Part shown: positions 47,261-58,300 of the stretch, in pieces
How the letters are laid out: each line of letters opens with the position of its first letter
Numbering within the stretch: the stretch's first letter is position 1
Source of the DNA: Beta vulgaris subsp. vulgaris
Taxonomy: Eukaryota > Streptophyta > Magnoliopsida > Caryophyllales > Amaranthaceae
Reading direction: 5' to 3'
Assembly (NCBI RefSeq): GCF_026745355.1
Contig: NC_079205.1
Location: 64,909,378-64,973,377 of the forward strand
Length of the DNA: 64,000 nucleotides
Program-made: the position numbers and the translations under genes
Notes under the pieces: generated by a model
Seen by the model: only the letters and a program-made list of their open reading frames with translations
Databases searched by the model: none
What the model was told of the DNA's origin: nothing

Positions 47261-47495
47261 CTCCCTCAGTTTCAAAATATAAGGTATTCACGCTTTACGA
47301 AAATTTGCTTTGACCACAAATATTTCTCAAATACAATAGATAAAAATTATAAAAATTATACCGTTGGATTTGTCTTGAAAAATACTATACTAATATTATT
47401 TTTTAAAATTTTCTATCAACATAAATTGCAATTCATTATCGGTCAAAGTTCGACCTCGAACATTATGCGTGCATTATATTGTGAAACGGAGGGAG
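47261..47495. mobile_element. Stowaway-like MITE
   Basis: CTCCCTCAGTTTCAAAATAT after TA is mirrored by TATTGTGAAACGGAGGGAG before TA; it is 235 bp. Confidence 0.88.
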
Positions 47496-47499
47496 TAGC

Positions 47500-48208
47500 A
47501 TTTATCAATTCCATACAATCAGTGAACGTACATAAGCAACAAAACTGGTAGCAAAATTCAAAATGATGATATTAAGAGAATAATCAAGGACACCAAGATC
47601 GTTGTCGTTGTATGACTCCTATCTTAGGGGACCGTTGAGTACGTTACAATGCTTTAGATTTAATCTCTTTCGTATGTAAGTTTGGAGATAACTGGATAAG
47701 GTGTAATTTATGCACCAATCAACTCAAAACCTTCAGTTCTTCATATGGGATTCATACTATTGTTATGTTTTTTTAGTAGGATATGCAAAGTGACTATATT
47801 GTTTAAGTTCATGATTTTGTCCGGCCTATAGGCTATAGCTAATCCTCGTACTTTAACTGTTTTATTTTGTAAATGTTACGTTAATTCTTTAGAATAAATC
47901 TTTACAAAATATATTTTATAATTTGAAGTTTTTATCATTATTAACTAACATTGCGATCTTCAACATTATTAAGTTCAAATTTCTCAACGGTCCATTGCAT
48001 CATTGTCAAGTGGAATTCCATACTCATAAACGAAACATTTCTTCTGTTTAGACATAATTGTTGGGTTATGGTGTGGTCGTGTGGATATGGTATCTCATGA
48101 TGTGCAAAGATTATTAGAGAAATATGTAATTTGTGAGTGGAACGCGCGTTTGAAGGAGCTAGAAAGGAGAACCCACTCTCGACGAAGCAGCTTTTAGCAG
48201 TATGAGCA
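47500..48208. other. Intergenic DNA without recognised features
   Basis: No coding region, RNA gene or element end was recognised. Confidence 0.5.
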
Positions 48209-48216
48209 GTGGCGTT

Positions 48217-48909
48217 CAGGGCGGATCTAGAATTTTGAAATTAGGGGGATCCTAACTAAACCAAGTAAATATAGAATGATCATAATACACAAATGCTAAG
48301 TTGAGTTTTGACCATAACAAAACAAAACTTTATATTAGTCAAGTCCTTTATTAGAGATACCTCATCTCCAATTTATTGTATTGAAGTTAATGTTGTGGGC
48401 CAAAGAAAGTATAATGATAAGGTAAATATAATAGTAAACAACTGGTAGGATGATTCTTTAAAAAAAAAGTGCGTAAACTAATAAGGGACAATTCAAAAAG
48501 GAAAATGGGAGAATTAATTGTTATATTACAAAAAAAAGTTTAAAATTAGAGCTAAAGTCTTCAAAAACAATAGAATAAAGATTTCAAATAGAATAGAAAA
48601 ATTGTTAAAATAGAAAAAGAAAAAAACAAGAAGTATAAAGGAACATAGAAAAAAAGGTCATCAAGTAGAGAAGAAACAAAATGAAAAAGAAAGTTGGAAA
48701 TGGTTTTTATGGGACCGAATCCGCGCAAAAATTTAGCGCATGCAAGAGGTTGTTAGATAGTTGACCAGTAGAGCAACTCACATATTGTCGTATAAAAGCG
48801 CGGATACTAAATTTAAACAATAGTCTTTATCACGTTAATAAGTATAAAGGATGCTGATTTTTTTGGTGGGCCCCTAGGCCACCCAGGACCCTCAATAGGT
48901 CCCCCTCTG
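48217..48909. mobile_element. hAT-like non-autonomous element
   Basis: Ends CAGGGCGGATC and GGTCCCCCTCTG are flanked by a perfect 8-bp GTGGCGTT (48209-48216, 48910-48917). The 693-bp body is A-rich and non-coding. Confidence 0.75.
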
Positions 48910-49620
48910 GTGGCGTTGAAATATCTAGGCCACTTATTGGGAAGCGCTCGCTCTCCTCGACGTGTTCTATCTTATGCGGTTATGAAATAGCTGGTCATTT
49001 TCAAAGTGTACACAAGTAAATGTATGTAATTTTAAGAAAAGAGAGAAAATCGAGTGAAATTCTCGTATTAAAGAGATTAAGAACTCTAAATAGAGGTTAG
49101 AGAATCTAGAGAGGGATAATTTTTTGTATCATCATCTCATATTTGATTCAAAGTTCTAATGCAAATGAGTGGTATTCTCCTAAATTTCTGATTTCCACGT
49201 AAATTATTATATGTTACTAGGAGCATTATTTTACGCATGTTGAGCACACTTGTCGATTATGATTTCCACGTAAATGAGTAATTCTTATTATTTCATGTAT
49301 GTTGCAAAATATACTTCTCTTGGAAAATGGGTAATTATTCTAGGAGCATTAATTTAGAAACCCCTTAAAAAAAAGGAGCATTATTGCCTTTGTTTGTCAA
49401 GCTGCTGTAAGTTTTCGATGAGATCTTTCATCTTGTCCGCTTGCACTGGGCTAAAGAAAGGACTGAAATTTACGAAGTTCTATTTTGCACGATGCGGTTA
49501 ATTGCCTGGTTGGGGAATGCATGGGTAATTTGTATCAACTAGACATCTATTGACTCTCAAATCATTACCCCGAAAAAACACCATTTTTTCTTTGGAGAAA
49601 ACATGTAGATTACTACTGTA

Positions 49621-50599
49621 CTCCCTCCGTTTCCTAAAGATCTTCCCACTTACTGTTCCAACATATACCAAGGAAAATCAAGTTGTGTGGGGCATGGTGT
49701 GAGTAAAGTAGGAGAGAGAAAGGGGTTAAAATAAATAAACAAATAAAAAGGGGTTAAAGTAGGAGAGAGAAAGGGAGTAAAATTGAATTAATAATGTAAT
49801 GGTGGACCAAATTGAAAGTTACGTGCGCTTCTCTCTTCTCTCCCCTCTCTCCCCTCTACTTTCAAAAACCCTAACCTCCATTGTTGATTTTTAAAGGGGC
49901 TTCCATCGGTTTTTACCGTTGGAAAGCCCCCACCTTTGTTTTTTATTTATTTTTAGGTTTCCAATAACGATTTCTCCCTCGAAAGAAAGGTTTTCGATCT
50001 CCTTCGTAAGAAAAGGTTTTTCGATCTCCTTCGAAAGACAGGGTTTTTCGACCTCCTTCGAAAGACAGGATTTTTCTCCTCTTTTAGAGGGGGAATTTCT
50101 ACAGGTAACAATCCGGGATACTAGATCTAATGGATTGCCGTGAAATCATTTTGTTGGTGAAGAATTATGCGGGATCACAAAGGTTATCAATTTTTCGAAT
50201 ACGGTCAGATGAATCCGACGAAAATCATCCTCACGACTACAAGGGATCGTTAGATTGTCTCTCCAACAAGGCTGTATTTTCCAGCGATATAAGCGGGAGA
50301 TGTTCCACATTGCAAGATTTGTTTGACGATCGTAGTTTTCATGAAGGAAATTTTTGTTTGATTCAACTTATGTATTTGTTTGATTCGATTGCTTATGTAG
50401 ATGTCGTATGACTTTTTATTAATGAATTAATTTTACTTTTCAAAAAAAAAAAAAATGTAATGGTGGACCATATGATAGTGACATGAGAGGATAAATAGGG
50501 AAATTTGTTTTGCCAAATAAGGAATAAAGCAAAAGAGGGAAGATCTTTTGGAAACACCCTTAAACGGAAAGAGAGAAGATCTTTAGGAAACGGAGGGAG
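49621..50599. mobile_element. Stowaway-like MITE interrupted by a retroposon
   Basis: It starts CTCCCTCCGTTTCCTAAAGA after TA and ends TCTTTAGGAAACGGAGGGAG before TA. Without the insert and its duplication the element is about 318 bp. Confidence 0.9.
49810..50453 (+). mobile_element. Poly(A)-tailed retroposon, 644 bp, copy 2
   Basis: A perfect 17-bp AATGTAATGGTGGACCA flanks it (49793-49809, 50454-50470), and it ends in an A-run. The 5' part is CT-rich, then has CAAAAACCCTAACCTCC, resembling an mRNA leader. Three CTCCTTCG-containing units repeat at 49975-50075. The 3' end has TATGACTTTTTATTAATGAA as in 8637-9280. Short frames have no recognisable domain. It could be a non-autonomous LINE partner or a retroposed transcript. 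Confidence 0.82.
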
Positions 50600-51081
50600 T
50601 ATTTTGCAACTCCCACCCACTCAAGTGACTCAACCCCAGATAAGAACTCGTGTTCTGCCACAATGCATATTGATTGAGTACACTTAATACCAATGCACAT
50701 TTTTTATACCATAAATATCTTCGATTATATGTTATTAAAAAGTATAATTTTTTTTTTCAAAATATACATTGAAATTAAGCCATCAACAATTGAAATTATG
50801 ATATTTATCTTTATAAACTAGTATTTAAAAACGGTAAAAGTTGATATTCAAATAGCGTAAAAAAACAATATAATATACCAATCAAGAAACAGATAAAGTA
50901 TCAAAGAAAGAAAAAAAGAACAAATAGAGATTCAAATTGCATATAAATGCATAGCCAGTCAACTGGCTAATTAAAAGGTGGCGAGATGTCAATATATAAT
51001 TCCTGACCCAACTATATTCTAACTCAATATTTTAAAATATCTTAAATCATACCCCTCTCCCCTCTCTATATGCCTAACATA

Positions 51082-51122
<41 letters not shown>

Positions 51123-51364
51123 GGGCATGTTCTTCCCAACTTATTTTCAGTTCAGTTCAATTGTTCAGTTCAGTTCAGTTAAGCTCCAATAAGTTCAGTT
51201 CAGTCCAGTTCAGTTCAACTCCATTCTTTTATAACTATTTTGTTAAATATTATTATTATTATGTTGGTATAATTTATTTTACTAATTACTCTTATTATTA
51301 TTATTATTATTATTATTATTGTTATCATTATCATTATTATTATTTAAATATATATCATTACTGT

Positions 51365-51411
<47 letters not shown>

Positions 51412-51979
51412 TCTATATATATTTTTTTTATTATAGCTTTACTCATTATTATTACTATTATTATTAGGAGGAACATGGTTTAGGTCAAAGCACAAATAAA
51501 CCCACTTTTTTAGCCCATAAACCAATCAAATCGCGTCAAGGCGGTTTATGATGAATTTTCGCGGTCCAACCCAATCATTATTTTTATTACTAAATGTTTT
51601 TATATTATTAAATCTAATTATTAAAATAGTAATATTAATTTAATTCTTAGATATTATTGTTATTATATATCATCATCAAGTATTAATATATTAATACAAA
51701 TAATATAAAATAATTATTATTAATTATCATTATTATCATTAATTATTATTATTATTATTAATTTATGATTATTAATATTATTATTTATAACTATTATTTA
51801 AAAATATCCAAAATACTATTATTATTATTATTCATTATTATTACTTATCATTATAATTATTATTTAATATTCATATTATTATTGTTTAAAATATTATTTA
51901 TATATTTATTACATTCAATGTAATTCAATTTAATTCAGTTCAGTTCAGTTCAACTGTTTTATGCCAAGAGAACATGCCC
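51123..51979. mobile_element. Harbinger-like MITE expanded by TTA microsatellites
   Basis: The ends are GGGCATGTTCTT and AAGAGAACATGCCC, with TTA target duplications at 51120-51122 and 51980-51982. The subterminal parts repeat CAGTTCAGTTCAG in inverted positions. The centre holds long (TTA)n tracts, giving spurious open frames on both strands. Confidence 0.82.
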
Positions 51980-52431
51980 TTAAGGAGAGGAAAGAGATGT
52001 TTGTAATATTCTGTATTTACAGATTGAATCGATCGGATCACGAATAGGACCAAAAGGATCAGATATTTATGTACACCCTTGAACTATTAAGAACCATTTT
52101 AAACGTTCAAGACTACCATTCTTCATTTGGGGTTGAAACATTGGGCTGGACCATTTCCTATCTTAGTTTGGCCTTTACTTTTGTTTGAGGGGATAGTTTG
52201 GCCTTTACTTAATTATTGTTGTCCATATGAAAATGATACATTTTTCATTTTTTTTTAATAATTATCACCAAATAAAATGACACATAGATTAAAAGTAGTT
52301 GTATAAAGAAAAAAATGACAGATGTACTAAAAGTAGTTGTATTCAAATTAAATAAATATATTAACGAGTCTGCATTTGGTTGAGATTTAAGTGGCGATTA
52401 GCGGTGTATAGTTGTAATAGGCTTGTGCATG

Positions 52432-52618
52432 CAGTGGCAGATTCTGAATATGTATCAAGTGGGGTTGAAATAAAATTTCTAGTTTTTAGTGGGTTCAAAC
52501 AATTAATTTTACAAGAAAATTTTCAAAAAGTATTAAATTATATAAGCAAAATTTTTAAATTTTCTAGATTTAAGTGGGGTAAACTGATCCCACTAGTACT
52601 AACATGCATCCGCCCCTG
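52432..52618. mobile_element. hAT-like MITE, 187 bp
   Basis: The ends are CAGTGGCAGATTCTG and GCATCCGCCCCTG. TGTGCATG is duplicated perfectly (52424-52431, 52619-52626). Confidence 0.85.
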
Positions 52619-52947
52619 TGTGCATGTAAGGACAATTCATATGATTCTTCTTATCTATAAAAAAATATAAAGAGAAAACTTTTACCCAAAAGGATATTGC
52701 ACAATTGATTCGAAAGATTCAAAACACCCACAAATGGAATATGATATAATTATCAAAAAATGGAGGCAATATATACATTGCATAAAATAATAAAGTAAAA
52801 ATTTTAAAATAATAAATAAGCATTAGTAATATTGATCAATGCATAATTTTACAATTTTCTAACTAATACTACTATTTTATTAGGCAATATATATATTAAA
52901 TGCTTATTTTCAAATGATTAATTACTAATTTTACATATGAAAAGTAT

Positions 52948-53024
52948 TCTTCTTCTTCTTCTTCTTCTTCTTCTTCTTCTTCTTCTTCTTCTTCTTCTTC
53001 TTTTTCTTCTTCTTCTTCTTCTTC

Positions 53025-53100
<76 letters not shown>
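52948..53100. repeat. Compound (TTC)n(TTA)n microsatellite
   Basis: About 80 bp of TTC repeat with one interruption switches directly to about 75 bp of TTA repeat. Homopolymer open frames in all phases are artefacts. Confidence 0.97.
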
Positions 53101-53101
<1 letters not shown>

Positions 53102-54200
53102 GGTGATTTGGTCATATTCAATATTCAAAGTTTATTATCCGAAGTATTGTAGTATTTTTTTTATTAGGAAAGATAATTGGTCTGAATACTAACTCCTGCT
53201 AGGTTACTAGTCTGTATGATACACCAGTTCAGAGACTGGATATAAGGCTAAACAACCCAAAATTAAATGCCCAACATAATATTGGAATGAATATTCAAAC
53301 CTTGGACAACACCCTAAAATTCGAAAGGTTACTTCACTAAGTTACCCCTCGTTACCCCTCTTTCTCAAAAGTATCGTAATATAGTAGTATTGATTCACAA
53401 TCAGACATGATCGTAGATAGACTTTAATTACTTGATATGATGGCTGGTCCCGAATTATTATGCTAAACCGCGAGTGAGACAATTAACGGAAAAAGACTGA
53501 AAGACTTGGTACATGTATAGAGTAAGACTTAAGAACGGGCAAGGCAATCTGTGGTTGCATTGTGGTGTTATCAACATCAACTGATAAATATTTTTCATAG
53601 TAGTAAATTTTTTGGTTTGTTTTCTTTACTTGTATCGTTTCTCACTTTTGAAAGTTTACAAATAGATTGCATCATTTTTTGGGGCAATAATTATTCTTTA
53701 CCTCACTCTCTTTTTCCCTCTTTCCATCTCCTTAAAACTTGTGCATCATTTACATGATGCAAGCAAAAAACAAAATAGAGAAAATATATAAGGAAAGATA
53801 TTTAAGTTTAAAAATGTGTATTTGAAAACGCGTACATAAAAGTGAGAAGGATAAAAAAAGAGAAATTATTTTTAGTTTTTAATCTCTACTGTATATGTCG
53901 TATGCATTCAAATCAATAAATAAGTTCTTCGCCTAAAAAAAACTAAATTATTTTAGACATAGTCCCTATTTTTTCAAAAATTTTACAGTAAATAAGAATT
54001 AACATATTGGGCATCAATAATGTAAATTAACTTGATCTTCAAAAAAGTACTTGCTAAAAATAGGAAACAATTCAACAATAATTAAGGTTTATGGACCCAC
54101 TAAAACCACATCTAGCTAGTGTGCTCCTGAAATACTAATTCTTATAGAATATATGCATGTGCTGTTATAGGTGGCCATAAAAGTTGAAATGCTAAATAAC
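53101..54200. other. AT-rich intergenic DNA
   Basis: No gene, RNA or complete transposon was recognised. Confidence 0.5.
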
Positions 54201-54214
54201 ATTTCAAAAACTTC

Positions 54215-54445
54215 TTAAAATCTCTCCGCCACCTCCTCTACTACCCAATTTCTGAAATTTTTTTAGGCTATGATGAGTGGAACGTCTAGGTCGGAAGTTC
54301 ACCCCATGGTCTAATTAAAATCAATTTTTTTACGAGCTGGGTGGTGGAAAAAAAAGAGAGGAGTAAAATAGTAAATTAAAGGTGATCCCTGGAACGATTT
54401 TAAGAAATTATGAGACGATGTTTAACAATTTCTTATAAAAGAAGT
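54215..54445. mobile_element. Decayed relative of the foldback element at 35.8-36.7 kb
   Basis: It has CCGCCACCTCCTC, GAAATTTTTTTA, a degraded GAACGTC/CCATGG core, GGTGGTGG, then CGATTTTAAGAAATTATGAG, in the same order as the intronic element. The palindrome is lost. Confidence 0.5.
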
Positions 54446-54937
54446 AGGCTTCAAACTACAATATATACTATTACTATCATCCACAAATCTTTAAAAAAAC
54501 TCTTATCCACAAATCTCACTGTGGTTTCAAGATATAATTCCATCTAACCTTAGAGGAACAATTTCTTTTACAAGTATAAAAATATTATATACTCGGTTCT
54601 TTTTTGTTTAATTTGCCACATTTGTTTTTCCCGATTACTATATATGAAGAAAATATGATCATTTATATCTAAAATTACGTAAATAAAAATTATAGCAAGT
54701 TCATATGTGAAAACTACATGTTACAAGGAATCTCACAAGATCAATCTCACAAGTTATAAAGTTCACTGAATATAGCAAATAGGGCAAATAACAAAAAGGA
54801 CAGGAAAGGAATAAGCCTGTAGAGTGTAGAGTGTAGAGTGTAGTGTGTAGGACGCAAACGTTTTGCATGTGTTATGTGTTAATATCACTTGTGTCCTTAC
54901 TTATATAAGTTGATTATTCCATGCACGACCATTTTGA

Positions 54938-55192
54938 AGATTTTGGGGCTCCGGTTCTAACATGAAAATTGAGCCCCTAAATTTATAGAAAATAAAGATG
55001 GAAGGTTAGAATTCTAAAGATGAAAAGTAGAAAATCCAAAGATAAATCATTGACAAATTTATTAAGGGTGGGAAACAATTAAGGGTGATTTCTTCAAATA
55101 TGAAGTAAAATTTTCAAAATAATATATTTTAGATAGCCTTTATAATTTTGGTGATCCTATGCTGTCGGGCTCCTTGCACACCCTCATCTACC
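54938..55192 (+). repeat. Dispersed repeat upstream of LOX copy 3
   Basis: Collinear with 42794-43063, from TTTTGAAGATTTTGGGGCTC to TTGCACACCCTC. It ends about 180 bp before the ATG and may contribute to the promoter. Confidence 0.6.
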
Positions 55193-55271
55193 CCTCTGCT
55201 TCCATGCACCATCAAAAACCATAGCTGAATTCCAACATAAGTGAAATTCCTTTCAAGCCCTTCTCACCCAT

Positions 55272-55279
55272 TATAAATA
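55272..55279 (+). promoter_or_regulatory. TATA box of LOX copy 3
   Basis: TATAAATA lies 103 bp before the ATG. Confidence 0.65.
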
Positions 55280-55374
55280 ACTTATGTTTCATATACAAAT
55301 TTTACATCCAAAAATCAAGCCTCTTCTTCTTCCTTCCATAGTTAGTAATTAAGCTATAAAATAGCTATTAGAAA

Positions 55375-58300
55375 ATGTTGAATACATCCACCAATAATAT
55401 CAACAAAACCCCATCACTATTTTCACTTTCAAAGCCTTTTGTTGCAGGAAATGAACCAAATTTTGTTCAACTTCATAATTCGTCTAGGGCATATAAGGCA
55501 TCATTTGGTGCATTATTCTCTAGGAAGTTGCATGGAGATGATGCTTTAACTAGGGCACGCCGCCGTAGCCGAAACGGCGGCCTTAGAGTTGAAGCAGTTG
55601 CAACAACAGATAGTGAACAAACTTTGAAAGTTAAGGCCATAATCTCAGTTAAACCAACTGTTGGTGGGTTATTGTCCAACGTAGGCATCAGCCGAGGGCT
55701 GGATGATCTTACTGACTTGCTTGGAAAAAGCCTCCTCTTGGAAATTGTTAGTGCTGAGGCTCAACCAAGTAAGTAACTCAAAAAATAAACTTAGTTATGA
55801 CTCGAAGGCCTACAAAAGTCTGCTAAGTATGCTTGTTAACCAAAAAAAAAAACGTAACTAAAAAAATAACCTTCATAATTAATACTATTTGGTATCATGA
55901 CTTTAGGTTAATGTTTTTAAAATCGATGGATACGTGATAGATTTAGGCCTAGGTCTTAGTCTGGTCGAGATTTTTTGACCCAAATCTGACTTAAGTTCGA
56001 CGTACATAGCCCATAATTTTTTTCTTTTTTTTCGTGAATAGTGACAAAACTAAAAATGTTGCAACTACATAAGAACGGTCGAGTGGAGGAAGTATAGTTT
56101 ATGAACATAACCAATTTTCATCTAGCGTTCACCATACCTTTTATTAAATATAACTATTTTAGTTTTTTCTTTTAAATATAACTATTTTAGTGCTGAGGCT
56201 AAACCATGTAAGTAATTCAAAGAATAACCTTCATAACTAATACCATTTGGTCTCGTGACTTTAGGTTAATTTTTTTAAAATTGATGGATACGTGATAGAT
56301 TTAGGTCTAGGTCTGAGTCCGGTCAAAATTTTTAGACCCAAACCTGACTCAAGTTCGACGTACATAGTTCATGTTTTTTTTTCCTTGTGAATAGTAACAG
56401 AACTAAAAGTACTATTGTAACTAATTGAGAGCGATCGAGTGGAGGAAATATAATTTATGAACATAATCAATTTTCATCTAGCGTTCACCATACCTTTTAC
56501 TAAATATAACTATTTTAGTTTTTTCTTTTAATTTGGCAGCAAAGTTGTCGAAAGTAAATCATATCCATATCCTAATAATTAATATATGTTTATGGTCACA
56601 TATTAGACAACTCAAATTTGAAAGGTCACATGAAGAACTATTGCTTAAATGAATAGTATTATCTTAAATCCAATCATAAAATGACATGTTTCAGATTGTA
56701 CAAGTTATAAATCTTGTTCAGAAGTCGTATCAAACTATTTGTACGTAAATTTTATGAATTTATTCTACACTCTGATTATTTGGCTAAATTAAGTTAGCTA
56801 GATATGTCCAAAAAATTTAGTGGGGCTTCTACATGACTTTGTTGTATGCGCGTCTCGTTACTCTTCCATCTCTCACAAAGATATATAGCGAAATGATTTT
56901 TTTTTTTAAATTATAAGAAACTTCCCTATAATTTTATTCTTTTTGCAAAAAAAATGTAATATGTAGTGTGTATATATAAATATAATAATATGTCTATGGC
57001 CCTGTTTGGCACTAGCGTTTGAGGTAGCGGTTGGACAAGATTGAAACGCTACTTAAGAAAATTATGAGTGTTTGGTAAGGTAGTGGTTGTAGTAGCGGGT
57101 AGCAGTTGGAGTAGATTATGAGTAGCGGATGTGGAACGTTACTACAAGTAACGTTTGAGATTTAGAGGTAGCGGTTTAGCAAATAAATCCTATATATTAG
57201 CATAAGGTAGAATTATTAACTATTTTTTTTTTTATCTTTTACAATTCCAACAGCTACTTTTGCCAAACACTTCTAATTAAACAACTAATTTAATCACCGA
57301 CCGCTGACAGCTACTAGTAGACAGCTAGCAGCTACCCCCAACAGCTACCGCTACTACAACCGCTAACAGCTACTAGAACCGCTAATTTTGCCAAACATGC
57401 CCTATATCAATGTAAATTTTTATAAAAGCGACTACCACTCTCAGCTTTTTTTGAGTGATTTGCTTTTGTCATTTTGCAAGTTAGTGCATGAGAAGCTATA
57501 AATTTTAAAAAACACAATTATATTTGAGAAAAAAATGAAGTATATTGGTGAAAAAATATACTATATTTGCTCCTTTTTAAGAGAAATACTTTGACTTTTA
57601 CACTAATTTACACCTTCCTTTGACAATAATTTTTTTACTAATATTTATAAACAAAAATGATCAAATGACATGTCGTTGGATTTGTTTCAATGAATATTTC
57701 ATAATAATTTTTATAATTTTTACAAATGTATAAATAGATAAATTAATAGTCAAAGTTTTGCGTTGACAAACATGAAAGTCAAACTTTTGCTCTTATTTAG
57801 AAATAGAGGAAGTATATATAATTACACATGACAACTAATTTTTTTAATTTATTCAATATATTTTCTAGATCCATTTTTTTTTCCAAACTAAAACCTATCA
57901 ATCCATTCAATAGACTTTACATGGGTATTAGTTTTATTTTTTATATTTTTTAATTAGGAAAGAGAATTGGTATAACCAACTTTTTTAAAAACACTACTTT
58001 TTAGAAATTTTCTTTCAAAAAACTACCTTATAAAACAAAATTCCTTTCAATATACTACTATTTTATATTTATATTTAATACTAATCAATAAATGACAGTC
58101 GACTTAGGTTTTGTTGCCAACGGGGTAGCGAGAAAAGAAGAGAGAAATGAGAGGAGAAGAAAGAAAAATAATTTATGATGACTCAAATAATAGTGATTAA
58201 ACTACATTTATGATAAAATAATAGTACATTAAAACAAATTTATTATGTAAGGTAGTTTTTTGAAAGAAAATTTTTAAAAGCTGGTTTTTGATTAAAAAAG

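Noticed and set aside
49919..50411. Open frames with FSISFERQGFS-like repeats and a 93-aa frame
   Set aside because: Inside a retroposon; no domain and only local repeats. A retroposed gene fragment remains possible, but a gene call is not supported.
52918..53152. Poly-Leu, Ile, Asn, Lys and Arg open frames
   Set aside because: Artefacts of the TTC/TTA microsatellite.
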